Shown: positions 1 to 10,575 of the stretch, piece by piece | Numbering within the stretch: position 1 is the stretch's first letter | Layout: every line of letters begins with the position of its first letter | Assembly: GCA_034770075.1 (NCBI GenBank) | Contig: CM068388.1 | Coordinates: 18,967,206-19,031,205, forward strand | DNA: 64,000 nucleotides | DNA from: Aralia elata | Lineage: Eukaryota > Streptophyta > Magnoliopsida > Apiales > Araliaceae | Reading direction: 5' to 3' | Program-made: the position numbers and the translations under genes | Notes under the pieces: model-generated | The model's input: the letters and a program-made list of their open reading frames with translations, nothing else | The model's database searches: none | What the model was told of the DNA's origin: nothing

Positions 1-1
1 T

Positions 2-2899
2 TTGGGTCTTGGATACCAAGAGATCGATGCATGTCCGAACGATTGTATGTTGTTTTATAAGGAAAATGAACATAAGACAAAGTGCACGTTTTGCGACCAT
101 GATCGGTTCAGGCCTATTAAAGAGGGTGTGACTACAAGAAAGACAAATATACCTTTGAAGATTTTAAGGTATTTTCTAATTACATATCGGCTCAAAAGAT
201 TGTATATGTCTTCAAGAACAGCTGAACATATGACTTGGCATGCGAAATCTCCAACTAAAGATGGAGAACTTAACCATCCCACAGATGGGTAGGCTCGGAA
301 AGATTTCAACTTAGCACATCCTGGGTTTGCATTGGAACCTAGAAATGTGAGGCTTGGATTGTCCACTGATGGTTTCAACCCGTTCGGCCACTCAGTTGTT
401 TCGTACTCCTGTTGGCCAGTGATTGTAACTCCGTACAACTTGCTTCCTTGGATGTGTATGAAACAACCATACTTGTTTCTTTCACTCGTGATTCCTATCC
501 CAAGAGTCTTGGAAAGAACCTAGATGTGTATTTGAGACCTCTTATAGACGAGTTGAAGGTATTGTGGGAGGATGGAGTACAGACTTGGGATGTTTTCACG
601 AAAATAAATTTCAACCTTAGGGCAGCGGTTATGTGGACTATAAGTGACTTTCCTGCTTATGGTATGTTATCTGGATGGAGTACACACGGGAAGTTGGCTT
701 GTCCATATTGTATAGAGAATAAAAAGTCTTTCAGTCTATTAAATGGTCGAAAACCATGTTGGTTTGACTGTCATCGTTGTTTCTTGCCGGTAGATCACCC
801 GTTTCGAAGAAATAGAGAAAACTTCAGGAAAGGGAAAGTAGAGAATGATATGCCTGCACTGCGACTATCGGGAACGAAGATGCGTGACCGTATGATGAGA
901 TTATCGGTTATCCTATTCGGTAAGAATGTTGCCTCTGACATCATCGATGGGTTTGGCGTATCCTATAATTGGGTTCGGAGAAGTATCTTTTGGGAATTAC
1001 CTTATTGGTCTACAAATTTGATTCGTCATAATCTAGAAGTGATGCATATTGAGAAGAATATGTTTAACAATGTGTTTAACACCGTGATGAGTGTTCCAAG
1101 CAAGATGAAAGATAATGATAAGGCACGGTTGGACATGAAATATATTTGCAAGCGTCCTAGATTAGAACTTTATGAATCTCCTAATGGTCGGATAGTCAAA
1201 CCACATGCAAGGTATACATTATCCAAAAAGCAAGTTGAAGATGTGTGCACATGGATTAAGTCTCTGAAACTACCAGATGGATATACCTTAAACATTGTGA
1301 GGTGTGTTACAGGTGGAAAATTTCAAGGGATGAAGAGTCATGACTGTCATGTGTTCATGAAGAGACTCATGTCTATAACATTTCGGGACTTGCTTGATAA
1401 ACCAATATGGGATGCTTTGACTGATCTTAGTCGTTTTTTCAGAGACATATGTTCAACAATGTTAAATGAAAAGGACATGTCTATACTTGAGAAGAACATC
1501 ATTGAGATCACGTGTAAGCTTGAAAAAATATTCCCACCTGGTTTTTTCGACTCTATGGAGCATTTGCAAATCCATCTACCATATGAAGCTCGTGTTGGTG
1601 GCCTTATTCAATATAAATGGATGTATCCTTTCGAGAGGGTCATGGGAAACCTTAAGAGAAAGGTGAAGAATAGAGCTTATGTCGAGGGGTCGATATGTGA
1701 GGCATACAGTTTCGATGAGATATCTACGTTTGTCTCAGACTATTTTCCCAACGAAGTCTTAATAAAGGCCAATCGAGTCCCGAGACATGATGATGGGGCA
1801 CTTTTGAACTAAATGGTCGACTTTCTGTATTTGGTCTACCAGGTCGCGCTTATGGAAAAGGGAAGCGCATATTCCTCTCTGAGAAAGAATTACATCCAGC
1901 ACATACTTAAATTCTTCTCAATTGCGAGGAGATTGATGAATTTGTGAGGTATACTTGTAAAATTCATATTTATTGGACTTAATATGTTAATGTTTAATTA
2001 TAAAATTGTTCTCAATCTCATATTAATATATGTTAATGTTTATAAAATTGTATAGATCATACGATGGCGAGTTAAAAGCAAATCAACGCGGCATCACTGA
2101 TAAAGATATTTAAGTTAGTCGTGATCAAAGATTTACACTTTGGCTAAAGAACAAAGTAAGTTGTGTTAATTAGGTATTACAAGTATAGTGTTCAAGTATG
2201 AATTCATTTAATTTAATTTCTGAATATATGTAGGCTCTTCATGGGGGAACGATTCCTCCAAATGTACAAGTCCTAGCTATAGGCCCAGACACGGACCAAG
2301 TCAGCCGCAATGGTTACAAAATAAATGGCTGTCAATTTCATACAAAGACATATGCTCGCGGTAAAAGAACAATTAACACTGGAATGTGTGTTCAAGGAGA
2401 TTGTTACAACGAGCTTGGTCGTGCCTTTTATGGGGAATTGGAGGAAATCATCGAGTTGTCGTACAAGGGTACTTATGGGGGTTATATTAACTTTTTCAAG
2501 TGTCGTTGGTTTGATTCAGAAAAAGGGATACGTGTCGATCGACATGAAATCGTCGATATTGACCTTCATAGGTCCACGTACGTCAACGCACCATTTGTGT
2601 TGCCAACTCAAACACTACAAGTGTACTACACTCCTACTCTTGTTAGGAAAAGGGATAGACCGCCTACAGATTGGCAAGTTGTAATTCAAACTCCCGCGCG
2701 CAGTCGTGTCCAAGTAGTAGACGGGGAGTTCTACCAAGAGGAAATGCTTCATAGACCTCTTATAATAAATGTCGATGACAACAATGAATTAATCCAATTA
2801 GAGGGTGTCGATGAACCTGATGAATTGGATCCCGAGTCAGTACTTGTGTTAGATGACATTGATACTGAGGAAGAGTTATTGACTGACACTGACACATAA
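2..2899 (+). pseudogene. CACTA Tnp2-type transposase (Transposase_21, DUF4218, DUF4216), broken
   Basis: In its family this is the catalytic transposase of CACTA elements. The N-terminal part (from base 2) shows the family zinc-ribbon region (CPNDCMLFYKEN, then CTFC). Next comes the core with YNLLPWMCMKQPYLF and LDVYLRPLIDELKVLW, then DUF4218 to 1812 (DICSTML, HLPYEARVGGL, YPFERVMGNLKRKVKNRAY). DUF4216 lies at 2324-2899 after a probable intron. Lesions seen: an in-frame TAG at 290-292, a 1-base frameshift near 500 (LSLVIPIP is in one frame, KSLGKNLDVYLRP in the next), a frame change at the stop at 1810-1812, and a TAA near 1909. The 5' end is outside the window. Confidence 0.9.
2324..2899 (+). 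pseudogene. DUF4216 C-terminal region of the CACTA transposase
   Basis: This open stretch reads NGCQFHTKTYARGKRT, then the DUF4216 core with INFFKCRWFD and a tail rich in Asp and Glu ending TDTDT. It is the normal C-terminal end of Tnp2-type CACTA transposases, separated from the DUF4218 part by about 400 bp of AT-rich DNA that probably holds introns. The acidic tail is typical of the family. It stays open over 190 codons, although the upstream transposase is interrupted. Confidence 0.85.
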
Positions 2900-3179
2900 T
2901 CTGAAGAAGATGATGGTTATGAATCTCCAATACGTATACAAAATGATTCTGACTCAGACAACGATTTTCATTAAAATGTATGTTTAGTTTAACTTGTATT
3001 AAATATAATTACATATATACATGTTCTCTATATGTATGCCCCCTGTTTATGTACCTTTTTCATTTATAGTTGTTGTAGTTAAATATTTCATACAATTACC
3101 AGTCATTATTTTCATTTTATTTGTATATGTAATCAAATATATATAACTCATAATAACATCCTGCAATTTTTATTTATAG

Positions 3180-4620
3180 ATGTCTTCTGAACCAGCTGGT
3201 CGAAAGCGCGATTTGGGTAGGGGTTCTAATACTGTGTCGAAGGCCCCGACTAATCCGAATGACCGGATTCTTATACAGATCCGTCCTCCTCCGAACAGTA
3301 TGTACGTTATACATCATTTATATATAAGCATTTTATATTTCATTATTGTAGATATATACTAATGTAAATTGTTTTAAATATTGAAATAAAATGACTTATC
3401 TTTAATATAAATTAATCTATATTGTAGTGATTTTAGTGATAGCAAAATTGTGAAGTGCATTTCACAATTATGCTTACAGAACTGGCCTACGCCAGTGATT
3501 ACGTGGGCGAGCACACCTATCACCCACAAGGATGTAGTTTGGGCCGAATTTCAGGTATATTTTTGTTAAATTCTGATATATAATATAATTATAGTAGTAA
3601 TATTGTTTAGTAGTGTTGGATTATGGTAATATCATCGTTTTAATATTATTATTGTTATTCTATTTTCAGAAAAGGTATAGATGGGACTACGCGCAGGCAT
3701 CAGTTATTCAGACACTGTTCTGGCAGAAATGCGCCGTCCGGATCAAAGACAATCTGAATAAGGAAAGACAGAAAGCACTGCATAATGCAGAGCTCGACCA
3801 TCCAGGACAGGGTGAGCTGTACATGCATGAGCATAGCCCCTGGTCGTGCTCGCAGGACATATGGGCTGAGATGTGTGCCCAGTGGAGTGCTGAGAGCTGG
3901 GTTAAGAGACGCAAGACTGCCATCGCGAATAGAGCCTCAAGTGTAATTGAAGGCGAAAAGGCGAAAGACACCTATAAGGGCGACAGTATATCACAGTTGC
4001 AGCATATTACTGCCAGGGTACGTATTTTGCAAAGTTTAAGTATTAGTCTTAGTATATCACATGTTTACATATTAATATATGGGCATATTTTGTAAGAGGC
4101 ATCGTCTTAGGGTCAGCCCATCCATTGGCTGAATGTATACGTCGCCACCCGCGATGGTTTGCCTGAGGCTATCCAGATAGCGGTACTTTTATATGTCTAT
4201 AAATTTTTACGTCATTTTTAAGCATTTTATATTTATTTTTAACTATTTAATTTCTAACCTGCTGACAGGACACTTATAAGAGCCTACTAAATAAGCGTTA
4301 TCCTAAAGGCACCCCACGGCCGTCGATTGATCAAGAATTATGAGAGAGGGCATCGGTTGTGAAGAAGAATTATGTCAAAGGTCAAGGATAACGACGACTG
4401 ACTATCAGTGGCATAGGCAGCTCTTCAAGTCAGTCTAGTCAGTCCTCGTGTTATCCGACGGCGCACACTCCTCCTGACTGTGTGAGAGCAATATGTCGGG
4501 ATCGAAATCTTCTTCTCACACTTGACGGGCATCTGCAATCTCTATGTCCTGAGGAGTTGGCAGATGCAGTAGCATGAGCAGCATAACACCAGGATGAGCC
4601 CGAGCAGGTAATCTTGTCAT
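3180..4620 (+). pseudogene. Second CACTA gene (plant Transposase_24 / Ptta-En-Spm, TnpA-like)
   Basis: Several exon-like blocks line up with the plant Transposase_24 family. 3180-3300 is a start MSSEPAGRKRDLGRG with a low-complexity N-terminus. 3430-3555 reads LQNWPTPVITWAS. 3670-4016 is the best conserved block (RYRWDYAQ, then WAEMCAQWSAESW and KRRKTAIANR). 4110-4180 reads GQPIHWLNVYVATRDGLPE. 4268 onward reads DTYKSLLNKRYPKGTPRPSID and runs into stops. Products of this family bind subterminal repeats of their own element; that role is inferred here. Short AT-rich gaps between blocks look like introns. The last exon is broken. Confidence 0.75.
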
Positions 4621-4909
4621 TGTTTAACTTTATGTTTCGATTAGCTTTATGTACTGCTTTGCATGTTTAGTTTAACTTTACATTCAATAATACATGTTTT
4701 ATTCTTTTGTTACAAGGTCATTTGGACGATATTGATCCGTGAAGACATTTGTATTCGTTCTTTATTTGTTAATCTACACTTGTATATAAATTTTACTTAA
4801 CGGAACTTATTCATATATATAGGCTTTTAATGTGTGGATGTTTATATTACTGTGTTGATTTTATTAATTTCTATATATGGATGTATGGATGGATTTGTAT
4901 TGATGTTGG

Positions 4910-4916
<7 letters not shown>

Positions 4917-4970
<54 letters not shown>
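4917..4970. repeat. (TA)n microsatellite
   Basis: This is an uninterrupted TA run of about 27 units inside the 3' non-coding part of the CACTA element. Small ORFs across it are repeat artefacts. Confidence 0.97.
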
Positions 4971-4972
<2 letters not shown>

Positions 4973-5046
4973 CTGTGTGTTGGGATATAAAGTAGGTACA
5001 AAACAGGCACAAATATTTTGGGAAATCCACAAAACAAGCAATTTTT

Positions 5047-5373
5047 TTTTAAATGTAAGTATCAGCGACCGCATGCGGTCGCTAATGAATAACATCGGTC
5101 GCTGATATCGTGAGGGTATTAGCGACCGTGACGGTCGCTAATGGCGGTCGCTAACACGTGGCCACGTTAACAGTCAGACCTGACCCACGATGACTCATCT
5201 TAGCGATAACATCGGTCGCTGATATGTAGGTTGCAGATGGTGGTCGCTGATGACCACGCAGCGACCAGATTATATGCGACCACTATCAGAGATCGCAGGC
5301 AGTCGCTGATAAGATTCTGCGACCGAGTGCGGTCGCTGATGAGCGGTCGCTGATAGGACTTTTTCTTTTAGTG
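5047..5373. repeat. CACTA subterminal repeat array and right TIR
   Basis: The motif RGCGACCG and its complement CGGTCGCT occur more than ten times in both orientations, several as short palindromes (for example GCGACCGCATGCGGTCGC). The array ends in the terminal TAGTG at 5373. Such arrays are the known binding sites for TnpA-class proteins in CACTA elements; binding here is inferred. Confidence 0.85.
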
Positions 5374-6099
5374 ATATCTCCTTGTACACCCAGGTTCTAA
5401 TACCTTTATAACTTCGTAACATAGAAATAATGAATATTACATCATTTATCTATTACAACAATACATTTGTGACTTTTATACGTCACAACAAATACATATA
5501 ATTTAATATAAAATCTTCTAATCAGATACTTGTTCTCTCTTTTAATCTTCATTGGATTCCACTTTTCGTTCTAGCTTTGTTGAAAATGTTTTATTTAAAG
5601 CAAGGGTGAGCATTTAATTGCTCAACAAGTTATAACAGTTGAATAAAAAATAAAATCAAGAATCAAATATATGTTCTTTGAAAACTTCGATAACTGAACA
5701 ATAGTTATGAAGCAGCCTGATCAATAAATAGGAATAAATTAAATTCGTTTTTATTTCTAAACACCAACAACATTTACTCATATATCACATTATTACACGG
5801 GGTGCAATAAATACTAATACTTACCCAAATTATTTGATTGGCACAAATACTAATCATACTTCCTAGAATTATCATCGATAATTTCTCCAACAATATATAT
5901 TTTATTCAGAATAGTTCAACAATTGAGTTAAGCCGAATCGAATGGCTAATAACTTTTTTACATACGTCATACGACAAATATCATATAACAAATGAAATTT
6001 CATCATTTAAACACATGCCTTGCACAGAGAAATAATATGTACAAGAATCATACAACACTTGCATAACACAGAATTTATACATCCTACAGAAAACTTGCA

Positions 6100-6340
6100 C
6101 AAATATAAGCATTTGCATAGGTTAGGAAACTTTGCTCAATAAAATTTGAGTAATTTTAGGAAAACTTGCTTAATATTAATAATTAAACAAGAGTTAGAAA
6201 CTCACAAAACATCAAAATACTTGCACACAATAACCAATTGTATAAGATAGGAAACTTGCATTTAATACATAATTTGAACGAAGTTAGAAAACTTGCACAG
6301 AATAATTATCTGAGTAAGTTTAGGAAACTTGTCTGATGTA
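6100..6340. repeat. Degenerate ~50-60-bp repeat (GGAAACTTGC motif) in gypsy LTR
   Basis: A motif close to TAGGAAACTTGCnnAATAA recurs about five times. Related repeats occur on the other strand in the solo LTR at 53710-53990, which supports common ancestry. Confidence 0.6.
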
Positions 6341-6530
6341 TTTTTTAATAATTACTCTAAAAATGTCCTTCAAATATCCTACACATTTGATTAATAATAA
6401 CATACCAATTAGTCACATAAAAACTTCACATATTGGTTTACATTACAATACTTTTCATTTTAGGTTGTTCGCGTTTTATAAATTTAGATAACGCGTCCAA
6501 AATTTTAAATTCTACGCTACAACTCCAAAT

Positions 6531-6780
6531 CAGACAGGTAAGACATGTCTACTTTAGGTCAAATTCTATTTTAGTTATTATCCGGACAGCTAAGACCTGT
6601 CTGCTTAGGCCAAGTTCCATTTTAGTTAACATCCAGACAGATAAGACCCGTTTGCTTTAGGCTAAGTCTTCTTTAGTTATAAATCAAACAGGTATGACCC
6701 GTCTGCTTTAGACCAAAATTTTATCGGATAATCCAGACAGGATAACCCGTCTGCTTCCAGGTGTCGGTTTTAGAACAAAA
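6531..6780. repeat. Minisatellite, ~62-bp unit, in gypsy LTR
   Basis: About four to five imperfect copies of a unit containing CCAGACAGGTAAGACCYGTCTGCTTTAGG followed by TTTTAGTTAT. Each unit has a short inverted repeat (CAGACAG and CTGTCTG-like). The last unit opens the 1.9-kb tandem duplication. Confidence 0.75.
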
Positions 6781-8590
6781 CTCACTGCATAAGAAGTTAT
6801 TATCTGGGCAGCCTTTCATTTTTCTCGTACCTAATTCGTAACGTCACAACTCGCTCATTCCAAGTCGGAATGAGTCCGTTCTTGAGCCTACGACTTCTTT
6901 ATACTACAAACTACAAAACTCCTAGAAAATAATCCATTTCCAGAAGCTTTAACTATTCGAAAAACTGACTCTAAAGTCAGTGTACCAACTGATTTTTAAC
7001 CCTTTTAACTAGTTTTATAAAAAAATTCGCCATGACTTCGTTACACAAGCTTTTACCTCCGTTCCAATTGGGTGATGTTCGTAACTCATAAGAGTATAAC
7101 ATAACACCATAAACTAAATTTTTGGATTAGGGACAGCACATAAAAACAGCTCCAAAATAGTCCATTATAGTCCACTAATTAGGTTATTCCATCCTCATGC
7201 TTGGGTTTTCATTTTTAGTTCTTTTGTTCACTTGACATGCATACTTAAGGTGATTTAACAAGGTTAACTTCTTCATAACCACCTTATAACTTCAAGATCC
7301 ACCATGATCTTCCATTAATAACAACCACCAACAACTAATAAAAACTTAAAAAGATAGAGAAATGATTTAAGGTTTTAAGATTACCTCTTCTTGCTTCTTC
7401 TTGTTCTTCTTTACTTAGGATGATCAAAGCTTCCAAGCTTATTCTTGCTCCTTCTCTCTTCCTCCCGAGCTCTCTCTATTCTCTCTCTATTCTCTCTTAC
7501 TTTTACTTAAAAACAAGGAAATGAAATGAAAAGAGAGGAAGACTTCCTAAAGCTTAAGGGTAAATGAAAACAAAGGTTAGACAAACATTATTGCCAAGAC
7601 CAAAACTTACCATAAATGGTAAGTTACCATCTCATCTTGTCCCCCCTTGTCCCCTCTCTATCCACCGATTCATCCCCCCTTCCCTTGTTCCTTTTTTGCC
7701 TTCATTTATCCCATATGCTAGAATACCCAACATATGACACATGTAATCTTATCTTTTGGCTCTAATGCTTAGTCACTAGTTAAATGACTCACTCCGCTCA
7801 TTCACCCACTACATAGCCGGGTATTTCCCCCTTCTTTATCCCTTATTTGTTTTTTTTTGTTTTTTTTATTCATTTATCATCTTATTCTTCCACCACTTTG
7901 ACCCAATTTTGGCTTTCTCAATTGGGCTTAGTTTATTAACTAGTTTGGGTTTTACATTGGACTTCTTTTTTGGGTCATCCACACACTTGGCTTGGGCCAC
8001 AAATGATTCTACACTTGGGCTCAATTAATTAAACATACAGGATTCCATGCAATAATCATTTGGGCCTTAATTAAACATACTCTTGGACTTTTATTAAATC
8101 CATGCTTGGGCTTTTAATTAAATTAACACTTAGGCTAGTAAATTAACTAGCTCATTAGATTTACCCTAGTTAGTCTTCTCGTTGCGTTTTTTGTAACGTT
8201 TCGTAACTCGTTCATTTTTTTCTAGTTAAGTTTTCCTAACTCGTTCTTTAGCCAAAACCACGATTTTTTTTTTCATTCTTTTATTTTATTGGAGATTTCA
8301 TCTCCCTTTCCTAAATAAATGCCATTACATAATTCGAAAAGTCAAAAAACAAAAAAGGCGTTTTTAGTGTGAATAGTGTTTTTACGGCTTTTTCCCGAAA
8401 AAACTTTTATTAGAGAATTCATCTCTCTTCCTTAAATAAACGTTATTGCGTAATTCAAAAATTCTCGAAAATACACAAAAAAAGCGTTTTCTGCGTTTTA
8501 TGAATAATGTTTTAGTGTTTTTCTCGGAAAAATTTATTTTCTCCCAAAAACTTCTTACACTCATACATAATCACATAACATCTAACCTGG
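6692..8590. repeat. 1.9-kb tandem duplication inside gypsy LTR, copy 1
   Basis: The sequence from ATGACCCGTCTGCTTTAGAC at 6692 recurs at 8591 with an offset of about 1,899 bp. It stays alignable through TTATCTGGGCAGCC, a pyrimidine-rich stretch (7380-7500), a (TTTG)-type T-rich tract and the final ACTCATACATAATCAC. Differences are scattered substitutions and small indels. Confidence 0.9.
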
Positions 8591-10461
8591 GTATGACCCG
8601 TCTGCTTTAGACCAAAATTTTATCGGATAATCCAGACAGGATAACCCGTCTGCTTTCAGGTGTCTGTTTTAGAACAAAACTCACTACATAAGAAGTAATT
8701 ATCTGGGCAGCCTTTCGTTTTTCTCGTACCTAATTCGCAACGTCATAACTTGCTCATTCTAAGTCGGAATGAGTCCGTTCGTGAGCCTACGACTTCCTTA
8801 TACTACAAACTACAAAATCCCTAGAAAATAACCCATTTCCAGAAGCTTTAACTATCCGGAAAACTGACTCTAAAGTCAGTGTACCAACTGATTTTTAACC
8901 CTTTTAACTAATTTTATAAAAAAATCGCCATGACTTCGTTACACAAGCTTTTACCTCCATTCCAATTGGGTGATGTTCGTAACTCATAAGAGTATAACGT
9001 AACACCCATGAACTAAATTTTTAAATTTGGGACATCACATAAAAACAACTCTAAAATAGTCCATTACAGTCCACTAATTAGGTTATTCCATCCTCATGCT
9101 TGGGTTTTCATTTTTAGTTCTTTTGTTCACTTGACATGCATACTTAAGGTGATTTAATAAGGTTAACTCCTTCATAACTACCTTATAACTTCAAGATCCA
9201 CCATGATCTTCCATTAATAACAACCACCAACAACTAATAAAAACTTAAAAAGATAGAGAAATGATTTAAGGTTTTAAGATTACCTCTTCTTGCTTCTTCT
9301 TGTTCTTCTTTACTTAGGATGATCAAAGCTTCCAAGCTTATTCTTGCTCCTTCTCTCTTCCTCCCGAGCTCTCTCTATTTTCTATTACTTTTACTTAGAA
9401 ACAAGGAAATGAAATGAGGGGAAGACTTCCTAAAGCTTAAGGGTTAATGAAAACAAAGGTTAGACAAACATTATTGCCAAGACCAGAACTTACCATAAAT
9501 GGTAAGCTACCATCTCACCTTGTCCCCTCTCTTTCCACCGATTCATCCCCCCTTCCCTTGTTCCTTTTTGGCCTTCATTTATCCCACATGCTAGAATACC
9601 CAACATGTGACACATGTAATCTTATCTTTTGGCTCTAATGCTTAGTCACTCGTTAAATGACTCACTCCTCTCATTCACCCACTACATAGCCGAGTACTTC
9701 CCCCTTTTTTATCCCTTGTTTGGTTTTTTTTTTTTGTTTTTTTATTCATTTATCATCTTATTCTCCCACTACTTTGACCCAATTTTGACTTTCTCAATTG
9801 GGCTTAGTTTATTAACTAGTTTGGGCTTTACATTGGACTTCCTTTTTGGGTCTTCTACACACTTGGCTTGGGCCACAAATGATTCTACACTTGGGCTCAA
9901 TTAATTAAACATACGGGATTTCATACAATAATCATTTGGGCCTTAATCAAACATACTCTTGGACTTTTATTAAATCCATGCTTGGACTTTTAATTAAATT
10001 AACACTTATGGTAGTAAATTAACTAGCTCATTAGCTCTAGTTAGTCTTCTCGTTACGTTTTTAGTTACGTTTCGTAACTCGTTCATTTTTTTCTAGTTAG
10101 GTGTTCCTAACTCGTTCTTTAGCCAAAATCGCGAATTTTTTTTTCATTCTTTTATTTTATTGGAGATTTCATTTCCCTTTCCTAAATAAATGCTATTACG
10201 TAATTCGAAAAGTCAAAAAACGAAAAAGGCATTTTTAGTGTGAATAGTGTTTTTACGGCTTTTTCCCAAAAAAAACTTTTATTAGAGAATTCATCTCTCT
10301 TCCCTAAATAAATGTTATTACGTAATTCGAAATTTTTCGAAAATACACAGAAAAAGCGTTTTCTGCGTTTTATGAATAGTGTTTTAGTGTTTTTCTCGGA
10401 AAAATTTATTTTCTCCCAAAAACTTCTAATACTCATACATAATCACGTAACATGTAAACTG
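8591..10461. repeat. 1.9-kb tandem duplication inside gypsy LTR, copy 2
   Basis: Second copy of the 6692-8590 unit, directly adjacent and in the same orientation. It ends near ACATGTAAACTGGGT at 10461, after which unique LTR sequence continues to 10575. Confidence 0.9.
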
Positions 10462-10575
10462 GGTCATTAATCAACCTTAAATCACACAATACATAATAAT
10501 ATCAATAAAATTTTATTTTATTAAATATTCACCTTAAAAACCTATTACAAGGTCATCCGATTTCTTGGGTCGTCA

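Larger units (their letters stand above)
1..5373 (+). mobile_element. CACTA (En/Spm) DNA transposon, right-hand part
   Basis: The block carries the two genes usual for plant CACTA elements in the usual order: a Tnp2-type transposase (2-2899), then a second Transposase_24/TnpA-like gene (3180-4620). The right end is exact: TCTTTTAGTG ends at 5373, so the inverted terminal repeat begins CACTAAAAGAAAAAGTCC. About 330 bp of repeated subterminal motifs precede it. The 3 bases after the end, ATA (5374-5376), would be the target duplication. The left end lies before base 1, so it cannot be checked. The element appears inserted in the gypsy LTR that follows. Both genes are broken, so the copy is not autonomous. 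Confidence 0.9.
5374..10575 (-). mobile_element. Ty3/gypsy long LTR (solo or orphan), clipped by the CACTA insertion
   Basis: Read on the minus strand, the sequence starts TGACGACCCAAGAAATCGGA (at 10575), like the LTR starts at 29205 and 42580. It shares other landmarks with those LTRs, such as AGCAAGGGTGAGCA followed by TTGCTCAACAAGTTA near 5602-5630 (compare 24995-25045) and GGAAACTTGC repeats. Its other terminus (TGTGACACCCCC in the sister copies) is missing because the CACTA element ends there. No gag-pol flanks it. Length is about 5.2 kb because of a 1.9-kb tandem duplication. There are no credible genes; short ORFs inside are shadows. Confidence 0.75.

Noticed and set aside
4830..5105. 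ORFs on both strands across the TA microsatellite
   Set aside because: The translation is Tyr-Ile repeats from the (TA)n tract.
6531..6780. CRISPR-like array
   Set aside because: Units are contiguous imperfect repeats without unique spacers, and the context is a plant LTR.
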